Part shown: piece after piece, positions 50,139 to 58,698 of the stretch
Numbering within the stretch: the first letter of the stretch is position 1
Layout of the letters: every line of letters begins with the position of its first letter
Assembly: GCA_965230005.1 (NCBI GenBank)
Contig: OZ245934.1
Span: forward strand, 2,852,001 to 2,916,000
Direction: 5' to 3'
Origin: SZUA-309 sp965230005
Lineage (GTDB): Bacteria; Pseudomonadota; Gammaproteobacteria; Pseudomonadales; Azotimanducaceae
Length of the DNA: 64,000 nt
Program-made: the position numbers and the translations under genes
The notes under the pieces: generated by a model
Database searches by the model: none
What the model saw: the letters and a program-made list of their open reading frames with translations, nothing else
Told to the model about the DNA's origin: nothing

Positions 50139-51290
50139 ATGCAGCCGGACATGGAAACCATCGGCACGCAGACGGAAAGCGGCTGGCGGGACCGCGATGG
50201 ATTCGTCGGCCCGATACAACCGGGGAAGGGTCCCAGAAGTGACCCTCGGGGCGACTTTCCCACGGGCCCCGAGGTGGGGGAACGCATGCCGGACGTGCTC
50301 TCCATCCGGGCCGATGGCAGCACCTTCGACCTGCACGCCGATCGCGGCGAGCGGCCCGCGGTCTTCATTTTCTATCGCTCTGCAGTCTGGTGACCTCCCT
50401 GCCGTTCGCAGCTCGTGGAGCTGCAGCGACACATGACTGCCTTCGACGCCGAGGACATTCCCGTCTACGCCCTGAGCTACGACGAAGCAGATGCCCTCCG
50501 CGACTTCCGTGACGCCCACGGCATCGGCTACACGCTGCTTTCCGATCCGGACTCGAGAGTGATCAGAGACTTCGGCATTCTCAACACGCTCATCGACGAA
50601 AACGATCATCCCTGGTTCGGCATCCCTTACCCGGGCACCTATGTCATCAGCACCGAAGGCACGATCACGCACAAGTTTTTCGACAACAATCTCGCCGTCC
50701 GTGCCGGACCGGAACAACTGCTGAGAGCTGTGACCGGTGCCGAACTGGTGCCCGCTCCGGACACCGATGCGGTCACTCCGGAAGGCGTGCAACTGGAGGT
50801 GCTCCTCGAAGGGCAAACGCTGACTCCGACCGTGCAGCGCGATCTGATCGCTCGCTTCCGGGTACCAAGCGGTCGCCACGTCTACGCCGAACCGGCTCCG
50901 GAAGGCTCCGTTGCCGTCGATCTGGTGCTGGATGCCAACGACGCGGTCGTACAACGGCCCATCAAACGACCGCCGAGCGTGCCGCACAAACTGGCAGGCA
51001 CTGGTGAGTCCTTTCAGGTGCACCACGAGCGGTTCGAGCTGCGACTGCCGATTACGATCAACAGCGGCATCAGCGCCCAGAGTTCGGAAGTCCTCTTAAC
51101 CGGTGAAGTACGCTGGCAGTCCTGCGACGATGAAGTGTGTGACATTCCGACCCGGGAGCGCTTCGAACTGCGCGTTCCGGTAGCGAGGTCCCCGGCCGTT
51201 GCCCTCGGCAGTAAAGAAGGCGCCGCCCTCGAACCGAACGCCATGACGCACTTCCAGAAGATGTCCAGTCGCCGGTCGTCAGACGACTGA
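50139..51290 (+). CDS. predicted selenoprotein: redoxin (UxxC) fused to DsbD-N-like domain
   Basis: 383 residues if TGA at 50391 is read as selenocysteine (U85). Frame is identical on both sides. The upstream part ends V-F-I-F-Y-R-S-A-V-W and the downstream part resumes P-P-C-R-S-Q-L-V-E-L-Q, giving W84-U85-P-P-C88-R: the WCxxC-type thioredoxin/AhpC-like active site with Sec for the first Cys. Residues 85-190 complete the thioredoxin fold (A-L-S-Y-D-E-A-D-A-L-R-D-F; P-G-T-Y-V-I). Residues about 215-350 look like a DsbD N-terminal domain with W-Q-S-C329-D-D-E-V-C334. No signal peptide is obvious. If not Sec, the gene would be a nonsense-disrupted pseudogene. Confidence 0.75.
50391..50393 (+). 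other. in-frame UGA, predicted selenocysteine codon
   Basis: TGG-TGA-CCT-CCC-TGC: the stop falls precisely on the first catalytic position of a C-x-x-C thioredoxin motif. No frameshift is needed to continue the protein. Confidence 0.72.
50408..50424 (+). promoter_or_regulatory. putative bacterial SECIS hairpin
   Basis: GCAGCTCGTGGAGCTGC: perfect 7-bp stem with apical loop GTG. The loop begins 21 bases after the UGA, its first base is G, and stem and loop lengths fall inside the published bacterial SECIS model (4-16 bp stem, 3-14 base loop, 16-37 base spacing). The hairpin lies inside the coding sequence. Confidence 0.68.
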
Positions 51291-51327
51291 GCGTTGCCCG
51301 AATCAGACCAGCGACCCGCGCAGCGAA

Positions 51328-51993
51328 TTGATTCTCGCCGCACAGCTCATCCCCCTGTGGCTGACCCTGTCAGCGGCAGCGGTCATGCTGGTCTGTGTTG
51401 CCGGCGCCGCCTGGACCGCTAACTGGCAGGCCCTCGGGGCCAGAAGCGAGCGCCAGCATGTGCTCCTCGGCGGACTGCTCGCGCTGCTGCTGCTCTGGAT
51501 GCTCACGCTGCGGGTGATCGACGAGGTGTGGATTCATCTGCTCGGCGTGACCAGCCTGACACTCATCGTCGGCTGGCGCTTCACGGTGCTCGGCGGCAGT
51601 CTCGTGCTGCTGGTGTATCTGTGGCTGCAGGGGCAACCGCTCGAGACCACACCGCTGTCCTGGGTGTTTACGATCTTCGTCCCCGCCACCGCCACGCGAC
51701 TGCTCGCGCACCTGCTCCGGCACTACGGTTTCCGGAATCTTTTCGTCTACATGCTGGGGGCCGGCTTCGGCGGCGGTTTGCTGAGCGTGCTGCTGGCCAC
51801 GGCGCTGGCGATGCTGACTTTCCAGCTCATCGGCCAGGGCGACTGGGTGCAGCTCGCGTTCGAGAACTGGCCTTTCGTGCTGCTGCTCATGTTTCCGGAA
51901 GGATTCATCAACGGCATGCTGGTGACCGCCTTCACGGTGTTCTATCCAGACATCGTGAAAACCTTCGACGACGACTTTTATCTGGACGGCTGA
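51328..51993 (+). CDS. ECF-type (CbiM-like) transporter permease
   Basis: 221 residues from a TTG at 51328, with seven or so hydrophobic helices. It ends F-P-E-G-F-I-N-G-M-L-V-T-A-F-T-V-F-Y-P-D-I-V-K, which resembles the last helix of the CbiM-like permease family found in Pseudomonas and relatives. These proteins are usually linked to cobalt or nickel import, but the ATPase and T subunits are not present. Gene lies 37 bases after the redoxin gene on the same strand. Confidence 0.68.
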   Translation: MILAAQLIPLWLTLSAAAVMLVCVAGAAWTANWQALGARSERQHVLLGGLLALLLLWMLTLRVIDEVWIHLLGVTSLTLIVGWRFTVLGGSLVLLVYLWLQGQPLETTPLSWVFTIFVPATATRLLAHLLRHYGFRNLFVYMLGAGFGGGLLSVLLATALAMLTFQLIGQGDWVQLAFENWPFVLLLMFPEGFINGMLVTAFTVFYPDIVKTFDDDFYLDG

Positions 51994-52009
51994 CGGTCCG
52001 ACTTCTGCC

Positions 52010-52804
52010 TCAGGCGAACACGGTAAAGCCACCGGGCGACACGTCGAGGAGCCGTTGCGCGTCTTCCGGTAGCGCGAGGATATCCGCGGGATCGTTGGTG
52101 ATGAGCTGGTTTTCCAGGGGCCGCAGCCAGCTCACACAGTAGCCGAGGTAGAGGCCGGCCCGGGCGTTTGCCTCGCGGTTGGCACCCCCCGAGTGCACGG
52201 CGTTGCCGGAGTAGATGAGCGCCGACCCTTTCGGCATCACCGCCAGGCAGATCTCGTGTTCTTCCGGCGTTCGACCCGCCTCCCAGCGGTGGCTGCCCGG
52301 CACCACCCGGGTTGCGCCATTGGTGGGCGTGAACTCCGTGAGCGCGCAGTTGGCGCTGATCAGAATCTCGTTGCCGCCGGCTTTCTCGATCCCCTGGGCC
52401 CGGTGCCAGGAGGCGGCGTCCGTGTGAAACTCCTGCACGTCCTGAGCCTCGTTGAGCACCATGAGCTCGGCGTTGCTGAGACGGAAATCTTTGCCAAGGC
52501 CGGAGTCCACGAGCAGACGCTCGGCGAGGGTGACGAAGAGCGGGTGAGTGAGCACCTCGACCATGCGCGGCGACTTGCTGAAGAGTCCGTGCAGACGTTT
52601 GGTCTGCTCACCAAAAAACTGATCCCGGTAGCCGAGATCATCGACGCCCCACTCCGACGCATCGAGATGGCGCTGAAAGTCTTCCATGAGGGCATCGCAG
52701 AGATCGTGAGGCAGCACGTTCAAGGCAATGCAGGCCCCATCGGCAGCTACTGCCGCGAGAATGTCCTCAACCTCAGACGCCTCAATCTGCTGGAGCGCAA
52801 CCAT
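52010..52804 (-). CDS. phytanoyl-CoA dioxygenase (PhyH) family protein
   Basis: 264 residues. Fe(II)/2-oxoglutarate oxygenase features: H-x-D in E-F-H-T-D-A-A-S-W-H, distal His in S-G-N-A-V-H-S-G-G-A-N and R-A-G-L-Y-L-G-Y for the 2-oxoglutarate carboxylate. Members hydroxylate fatty acyl chains, alkaloids or secondary metabolites; the substrate is unknown. It is convergent with the ECF permease. A second PhyH-type gene lies at 62.9 kb but they are not adjacent. Confidence 0.9.
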   Translation of the reverse strand: MVALQQIEASEVEDILAAVAADGACIALNVLPHDLCDALMEDFQRHLDASEWGVDDLGYRDQFFGEQTKRLHGLFSKSPRMVEVLTHPLFVTLAERLLVDSGLGKDFRLSNAELMVLNEAQDVQEFHTDAASWHRAQGIEKAGGNEILISANCALTEFTPTNGATRVVPGSHRWEAGRTPEEHEICLAVMPKGSALIYSGNAVHSGGANREANARAGLYLGYCVSWLRPLENQLITNDPADILALPEDAQRLLDVSPGGFTVFA

Positions 52805-52904
52805 CCTCGGAGTCTAGCAGCTCCTCGAGGCCCGGGGGCCCGCGGTCAGCAGCCAAAGAAAGTCAGATCACGGTCTTGTGCCCGTCACCGGGGAGCCGGA
52901 CTGA

Positions 52905-55900
52905 TTACCCTGGGGCTCGTTCGGTTCGGGGTGCGGTCACAGGCATGACCCGCTCGCGCCACTCGAGGACGAGCGACAGCAGTGAGGGAATGAACGTCAG
53001 GGTAATCACCGTGGAGAAAAGCAGCCCGAACAGCACAATCGCGCCCAACCCCCGGTAGAGCTCGGTGCCTGATCCGGGCGAGAAGACGAGGGGGGAGAGG
53101 CCGAACACGGTTGTGATCATGGACATCATGATCGGCCGGATGCGGCTCTTCACCGCTTCCGTCACGGCCTCCTGGATGCCGAGGCCGCGGTCGCGGAGAT
53201 TCCGCACGGCACGTTCGACGATCAGGATCGGATTGTTCACCACCGTGCCGATGAGCACCAGGAAGCCGAGCATGGTGATCATATCGAAGGGCTGCTGCAC
53301 GTTCTGCAGCCCGAATAGATCCAGATGGGCGCCGAAGGCGTTCATGAGCCAGAGGCCGACGATTCCGCCACTGATACCGATGGGAATGGCCGTCATGATC
53401 AGCAGCGGATAGCCCCAGTGGGAGAAAACGGCCACGAGCAGCAGGTAGGAGATGACCACGGCAACCAGGAAGTTTGCGGAAAGCGCCTGGCGGGTAACAT
53501 CCAGCCGGTCGCTGGCACCGCTGATTTCCATGCGTACCGAGTCAGGGATCTCGCCTGAGGCTGCCATCCCCTGAATGATCTCGCGGCGCACCGTCTCAAC
53601 GCCCGTTTCCAGGGCCACCGCGCGCGGCGGAATGATGCTCAAGGTAACCGTCCGTTCGCCGTCCACGCGCCGGATCGTTTCTGTGTTCACCGTTTCCCGA
53701 ACGCTGGCCACGGCTGAGAGGGGCACCATGCCGCGGCCCGGCGCGTAGATGAGCACGTCGTCGATGTCCTGGGGATGTTCGATGGTGCCCTGGGTCGAGT
53801 AGAGGAACATGTCGATCTTTTCGTCTTCGAGGAAGAACTCATCGACGAAGGCGCCATCGGAGTAGGCCCAGACCGTGTAGCCGAGGGCGGCCGTATCGAT
53901 GCCGAGTTCGGAGGCGCGCTCCCAGTCCGGGCGAACTTCGAGGAGCGGCTGGCCCATGGTCAGATTCGACGGGTCCGGGCGCACCTGGGGGTTCTCGAAG
54001 ATGGTGCGCGCCTTGAGAAAGGCCTTGAAGCTCGCATCGAAGAGCGTTTCGAGATCGGCTGCACTGATGTCGATATTGATGCTGCGCGTGCCACCGGAAT
54101 TGCCGGAGAAGATCGAGCCGCGATTGGCGAAGGCGATGAGTCCGGGGACGTCCTGAATACGCTCCGAGGCAATGCGCATGAGGTCGTTGACCTGTGTGCG
54201 GTCTGCGGCTTCAACGAGATAGAAGACCCGGCCCGAGCTCACGAAAGACACGTTGCTTTTGATGGACGGCACGGCCGAACGGCCTTCCGCATAGTCTGTC
54301 GGGTCCGTGTCGAAGTGGGGCGCAAAGTGCGAATCCACCTCGCGGTAAACCTCTTCCATGGTGTCGATGTTGTAGCCCGGCGGCGCAAACATGAGTGCAA
54401 ACACCTTGTTCTCTTCGCCTTCGGGCAGGTACTCGGCAGGGGGTGTGAGGAACAGGAGAATCGCGCCGGCCGCGCCGAGGGCACCAAAGATCAGGGCCAG
54501 TCGTCGGGTTACGGTGGCAAGGAGCCAGCTGACGAGATCTACGATCCCATCCCGGACCTGCGTGCCGAAGCGCACGAGCGGTCCTTCCCGCAGCGGCAAC
54601 GCGCCGTCGGTGGCCACTCCACCCGGCAGCTGCAGAAGCCGCCCGCAGGCCGTGGGCACCAGGGTGATCGCCACGATCATGGACATGACGATAGACGCCG
54701 ATATGGCGACGGCGATGTCTGAATAAAGCTGACCGGCTTCGTCCTCGATGAAGACGATGGGCAAGAACACGAATACCGTTGTCAGGGTGGAGGCGAGCAC
54801 GGCCGGCCAGACTTCCTGCACCCCATCGAGGGCGGCCTGCAGGCGCTCCTTCCCCATGGCCAGGTGCCGGTAGATGTTCTCCAGCACCACAATGTTGTTG
54901 TCGAGCGTCATGCCGATCGCGAAGGCGACACCGGCGAGGGAGATGACGTTGATGGTCCGACCGGTCAGGAGCAGTCCGAGAAAGGCGGCGATCGCGCATA
55001 TGGGAATCGCCAGAGCGCCAATGGCCGTGGCGCCGGGCGAGCGGAGAAAAACGAACATGACGAGCGTTGCCAGAGCAGCACCAATCAGCAGATTGCGCCA
55101 GACCACCGCCACGGCTTCCACCACGTAGACGACGTCGTCGGAGGTGAGCGTCAGCTCGAGGCCCCGCTGGGCCAGCATGCCCTCATTCAACTCTGCGACC
55201 GCTTCGACAACGGCAGCCTTCACCTCCACCACATTGGCGCCGACTTCCTTACGCAGGCGCATGCCGATCATGGGCTCGCTTTTCATGAAGGCCGTGCTGC
55301 GGATCTCGGCAAGCGACAGCTCAGCAGAACCGACGTCTCTCAGGCGCACGATGGAACTCCCGCGGCGGGCGATGACCAGGTTTTCCATCTCTTCGACAGT
55401 CTCGAAGCGGCCGACCGTGCGCAGCAGATAACGGCGTTTCCCGGCATCCACGTCGCCGCCGGAGACGTCCTGATTCCGGCCGCGAACGGCATTGCGCACG
55501 TCGATGAGCCGCAGGCCCCGCTCCGCAAGCTTCTCAGGGTCCACGCGGATGTGAATCTGCCGCTGGCCGCCCCCGGTCGCACCAACTTCAGAAACGCCAG
55601 GGACCTGCTCGAGGCGCGTGCGCACATAATCCTCGACAAAATCCTGCTGGGTGCGGATATCGACGTTCATGGGGTTCTCCGGCAACGGCGTGATGGCGAA
55701 GAACATGAAGGGGTTGTCTGAAACGGAACTGGTGGAGATGCGCGGCTCATCCACGTTCTCCGGATAACCGGGCACCTGGGAAAGCGCGTTGTTGACCAGG
55801 ATCAGCGCCTGATTGATGTCCGTGCCGAGGGGGAACTCCAGCTCGATTTCCGCGCTCGTCGTAGAGGCGCGGGAGACAATACGCTCGAGACCGGGGATCC

Positions 55901-56111
55901 GCCGGAGATACTCCTCCTGCTCGACGATGATCTCTTTTTCGATGTCCTGCGGCGTCGCCCCGGGCCAGGCTGTCTGGACCGTGAGCACCCGAGCTTCAAC
56001 GTCCGGAATCATCTGCACCGGCACCCGGAACACGGCCAGCACGCCGAGAAAGCAGAGAATCAGAATCGCAACGCTGACAATGACCGGCCGGTCTATGGCA
56101 AAGCGGAACAC
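52905..56111 (-). CDS. RND-family efflux transporter permease
   Basis: 1068 residues, the usual length of HAE/MFP-associated RND pumps. Twelve transmembrane helices and two large periplasmic loops are visible. The helix-4 motif is G-M-T-L-D-N-N-I-V-V-L-E-N-I, with D-N rather than the D-D of AcrB, and the helix-10 motif is G-T-V-V-N-N-P-I-L-I-V-E, where AcrB has a lysine. These substitutions are typical of a distinct RND branch. The adaptor gene ends 1 base away on the same strand. No outer-membrane channel gene is present. Confidence 0.93.
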   Translation of the reverse strand: MFRFAIDRPVIVSVAILILCFLGVLAVFRVPVQMIPDVEARVLTVQTAWPGATPQDIEKEIIVEQEEYLRRIPGLERIVSRASTTSAEIELEFPLGTDINQALILVNNALSQVPGYPENVDEPRISTSSVSDNPFMFFAITPLPENPMNVDIRTQQDFVEDYVRTRLEQVPGVSEVGATGGGQRQIHIRVDPEKLAERGLRLIDVRNAVRGRNQDVSGGDVDAGKRRYLLRTVGRFETVEEMENLVIARRGSSIVRLRDVGSAELSLAEIRSTAFMKSEPMIGMRLRKEVGANVVEVKAAVVEAVAELNEGMLAQRGLELTLTSDDVVYVVEAVAVVWRNLLIGAALATLVMFVFLRSPGATAIGALAIPICAIAAFLGLLLTGRTINVISLAGVAFAIGMTLDNNIVVLENIYRHLAMGKERLQAALDGVQEVWPAVLASTLTTVFVFLPIVFIEDEAGQLYSDIAVAISASIVMSMIVAITLVPTACGRLLQLPGGVATDGALPLREGPLVRFGTQVRDGIVDLVSWLLATVTRRLALIFGALGAAGAILLFLTPPAEYLPEGEENKVFALMFAPPGYNIDTMEEVYREVDSHFAPHFDTDPTDYAEGRSAVPSIKSNVSFVSSGRVFYLVEAADRTQVNDLMRIASERIQDVPGLIAFANRGSIFSGNSGGTRSINIDISAADLETLFDASFKAFLKARTIFENPQVRPDPSNLTMGQPLLEVRPDWERASELGIDTAALGYTVWAYSDGAFVDEFFLEDEKIDMFLYSTQGTIEHPQDIDDVLIYAPGRGMVPLSAVASVRETVNTETIRRVDGERTVTLSIIPPRAVALETGVETVRREIIQGMAASGEIPDSVRMEISGASDRLDVTRQALSANFLVAVVISYLLLVAVFSHWGYPLLIMTAIPIGISGGIVGLWLMNAFGAHLDLFGLQNVQQPFDMITMLGFLVLIGTVVNNPILIVERAVRNLRDRGLGIQEAVTEAVKSRIRPIMMSMITTVFGLSPLVFSPGSGTELYRGLGAIVLFGLLFSTVITLTFIPSLLSLVLEWRERVMPVTAPRTERAPG

Positions 56112-56112
56112 C

Positions 56113-57207
56113 TCAGGAATCCAGCCCCGACGTTCCTACGGCACGTACGGCCTGACGGGGTCGCAGCGTTTCGTTGCCGCGCACGACCACCCAGTCACCG
56201 GCACGGACGTCTGCACCCACCACTTCGACCAGCGTGCCGTTGACCCGGCCTACCTCCACAGACGCCGGAGTCGCCAGAAGTTCACCACCATCGTCTCGGA
56301 CGAGCCAGATGACCACGGTGCCGTCGGCGCGGCGCACCAGGGCATCGTTCGGCACAACGAGAGAGCGTTCATCGTCTTCAGCGAGGGTCAGAGAAACCCG
56401 GGCAGACATACCGGGCGCAACGGTACCGGCGGCGTTGTCGAAATCAATCCAGACGGGAAAGGTGCGCACCTGATCCCGGCTCGCCGGGATTTTCCGGCTC
56501 ACGGTGCCGGTAAAGGTTCTCTCGGGCATCGCGTCGAAACGGATAGCCGCGCGCTGGCCGACACGCACCGCGGGGAAACGCTGTTGCGGGATGGGCACCT
56601 CAATGCGCAGCTTGTCGACTTCTGCGAGTTCGAGGACCGGGCTATCGGTGCGGATCCACTGCCCGACTTCCGCCCCCTTCGCCACGATCACGCCGGCAAA
56701 GGGTGCCGCGACACGGTGCCGGGCAAGAAGCTCTTCCTGACGTGCCAGGTCTGCCTCGAGGCGCATGAGCGATGCCTTGCTCACTTCCACGTCAATGCGG
56801 GCGGACTCGTAGGTTGTTTCCGGAATGGCCCGTTCCGGCAGCAGCGAGGCGGCTTCACGAAGCAGACGCTCGGCGTTTTCGAGACGCGCTCTGGCTTCAG
56901 CCACCTCCGCTTCCGCGCGGGTAACCGCAATGCGGGCAAGACGATCATCGAGGCGGAAGAGGGCGTCTCCGGCGGCCACTTCCTGACCTTCTTCGACGTA
57001 AAGCGCTTCGACGAGGCCTTCCACCTGAGCTGAGATGAGCGAGGCGCGCCGGGGAATGGCGGAGCCCACCAGGGCGAGATCGTCGCCGAAGGCAACCTCA
57101 TCCACGGTTGCCACACTGACAGGCGTATCGCTGTGGGCCGCTGATGCCAGGGCGAGCAGCCCCAGGCAGGCCAGCGGGGTAATCGCGCGTGCCACTCGGG
57201 AGGACAT
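56113..57207 (-). CDS. RND periplasmic adaptor (membrane fusion protein)
   Basis: 364 residues with a signal peptide (ending A-S-A-A-H-S-D-T). Lipoyl-type half motifs: I-S-A-Q-V-E-G-L-V-E-A-L-Y-V-E-E-G-Q-E-V-A-A-G-D (about 56-79) and its partner R-V-A-A-P-F-A-G-V-I-V-A-K-G-A-E-V-G. A coiled-coil hairpin (A-V-T-R-A-E-A-E-V-A-E-A-R-A-R-L-E-N-A-E) lies between them. The C-terminal beta-barrel and membrane-proximal domains follow. It is upstream of the permease, so the operon order is adaptor then permease. A TGGTGCG/CGCACCA palindrome precedes it. Confidence 0.92.
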   Translation of the reverse strand: MSSRVARAITPLACLGLLALASAAHSDTPVSVATVDEVAFGDDLALVGSAIPRRASLISAQVEGLVEALYVEEGQEVAAGDALFRLDDRLARIAVTRAEAEVAEARARLENAERLLREAASLLPERAIPETTYESARIDVEVSKASLMRLEADLARQEELLARHRVAAPFAGVIVAKGAEVGQWIRTDSPVLELAEVDKLRIEVPIPQQRFPAVRVGQRAAIRFDAMPERTFTGTVSRKIPASRDQVRTFPVWIDFDNAAGTVAPGMSARVSLTLAEDDERSLVVPNDALVRRADGTVVIWLVRDDGGELLATPASVEVGRVNGTLVEVVGADVRAGDWVVVRGNETLRPRQAVRAVGTSGLDS

Positions 57208-57292
57208 GCTGCTGGACCCCTCTTAAAACCCCCAGTGTCGTCGTAAGCACGTGAATTCCGGGTGATTTTCCCGTCCATAGAGCGCCCGATAG

Positions 57293-57308
57293 TGGTGCGC
57301 ACGCACCA
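57293..57308. promoter_or_regulatory. palindrome upstream of RND operon
   Basis: TGGTGCGCACGCACCA has perfect 7-bp arms with a 2-base centre, 85 bases upstream of the adaptor start and in the divergent interval with the metallophosphoesterase. A repressor site is possible; no regulator is linked. Confidence 0.4.
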
Positions 57309-57383
57309 AGTCAGCACTGGCATGGCCGACGCTTTACTAGCAACGAGGTACAGGGCGCCTGCCGGGGGTGTACAGTACGGACC

Positions 57384-58133
57384 GTGCGCATTCTGCTCGT
57401 ATCCGACCTTCACTACACGCTGCCCCAACTCGATTGGGTGGTCAGCGTGGCCCCTGACTACGATCTCGTGGTCCTCGCCGGTGATCACCTGGACATCAGC
57501 TCGCCCGTGGCCCTCGATGCTCAGAGCGTGGTGATTCTCCAGTACCTGACGCTCCTGAAGGACATCACCAACGTCGCGGTCAGCTCAGGCAATCACGACC
57601 TGACCGGACCCGACCAGCACGGCGAGCAGACGGCGCTGTGGCTCGAAGAAGCCAGGGCTGCCGGCGTGCCGACGGACGGCGACTCGCTGCGCATGGACGA
57701 CACGCTGATCACCATCTGCCCCTGGTGGGACGGGCCTCTGGGTCGCGCCGCCCTCGATGCAAGGCTCGCGGAGACTGCAGCACGGAGACCGGCACGCTGG
57801 ATCTGGGTGTATCACTGGCCACCGCTCGGATCCCCCACCTGCTGGACCGGAAGACGCGAGTACGGAGACACGGAACTCGGTGCCTGGATCGATGCACACG
57901 CACCGGACCTGGTGCTCACGGGACACGTTCACGAGCCGCCCTTCAAAGCCGACGGCGCCTGGGCCGACCGCCGCGGCAGCAGTTGGATCTTCAATGCGGG
58001 GCGACAGATCGGACCGATTCCCGCCCATATCGACATCGATCTCACGGACGCGTCGGCGCGCTGGCGTTCGCTCATGGGCGAGGAGCAGCTGACGCTGTCC
58101 GCGGCCAAGGCACCTGCACGCAGCGTGTTCTGA
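57384..58133 (+). CDS. metallophosphoesterase
   Basis: 249 residues from GTG 57384. Calcineurin-like motifs: D-L-H (V-S-D-L-H-Y), G-D-H-L-D (in place of GDxxD), S-S-G-N-H-D (GNHD), Y-H-W-P-P-L and G-H-V-H-E-P (GHxH). The set is complete, so a di-metal phosphodiesterase or phosphatase is expected. Substrate not evident; cyclic-nucleotide hydrolysis would fit the neighbouring cyclic-nucleotide-binding gene, which lies convergent 36 bases away, but this is only inferred from proximity. Confidence 0.9.
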   Translation: MRILLVSDLHYTLPQLDWVVSVAPDYDLVVLAGDHLDISSPVALDAQSVVILQYLTLLKDITNVAVSSGNHDLTGPDQHGEQTALWLEEARAAGVPTDGDSLRMDDTLITICPWWDGPLGRAALDARLAETAARRPARWIWVYHWPPLGSPTCWTGRREYGDTELGAWIDAHAPDLVLTGHVHEPPFKADGAWADRRGSSWIFNAGRQIGPIPAHIDIDLTDASARWRSLMGEEQLTLSAAKAPARSVF

Positions 58134-58169
58134 AGGACTGGGCTCTGATCGGCCCGGGAGCGCCTGCGA

Positions 58170-58652
58170 CTAGTACTCCGGATCCGGGTCCCGAGCGGAG
58201 CCGGGCCTGGCAGTTGGGCCCTGACGCTGAGAGAGCTGGCGTAGTACTTCCGGAACCATGGCGATCCCGGGGGCGTCGCTGTACTGCTGCTGCAGGTCGG
58301 CCAGGTAGCTGGTCACGAAGTTGAGCCGCTCAGCGAGACCCACGGCAACCAGGCGAATGATCCGCGGGTCGCTTTCCAGTAGCGCCGCGCCATCCTTCGC
58401 ATAGCGCAGCACGCTCGGCTCTGCCGCTTCGACGGTGGCGCTATCGGGTATGTCCAGGAGTATCGACATCTCGCCGATGAGCGCACCGGGCAGCGTCACC
58501 GAGTTCACCTCCTCACCCTTCTTCAGCACCCGGAGCGAGCCGCTGACAAGGATCCACACGCCATCGGAGTCACCGCCTTCGGTGATGATGACGTCGCCGG
58601 TTTTATAGGGGATCTCCGGGAGGTGGGCGGTCAGCTGCAGCATGTCTTCCAT
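58170..58652 (-). CDS. stand-alone cyclic-nucleotide-binding domain protein
   Basis: 160 residues, a single Crp-type cNMP fold without the DNA-binding helix. I-P-Y-K-T-G-D-V-I-I-T-E-G-G-D-S-D-G-V-W-I-L-V-S-G-S-L-R-V and A-L-I-G-E-M-S-I-L-L-D-I-P-D-S-A-T-V-E-A are the beta-barrel and phosphate-binding cassette, though the usual R in the cassette is absent (P-D-S-A-T). It may bind a nucleotide weakly or act by protein contact. Confidence 0.85.
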   Translation of the reverse strand: MEDMLQLTAHLPEIPYKTGDVIITEGGDSDGVWILVSGSLRVLKKGEEVNSVTLPGALIGEMSILLDIPDSATVEAAEPSVLRYAKDGAALLESDPRIIRLVAVGLAERLNFVTSYLADLQQQYSDAPGIAMVPEVLRQLSQRQGPTARPGSARDPDPEY

Positions 58653-58698
58653 GGGCGGAATCCTAGCCCATCGAAGCGCTCAACGGCACAGGACGCAC

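Noticed and set aside
50077..50436. A plus-strand frame of 119 codons overlapping the UGA site in another phase.
   Set aside because: Protein is arginine/serine-rich with no fold. The neighbouring frame has clear homology features on both sides of the UGA.
53775..55721. Two long open frames on the plus strand within the RND permease gene (53775-54722 and 54864-55721).
   Set aside because: They are antisense shadows from GC-rich codon use. Their products have no fold-like pattern, and the minus-strand permease is complete.
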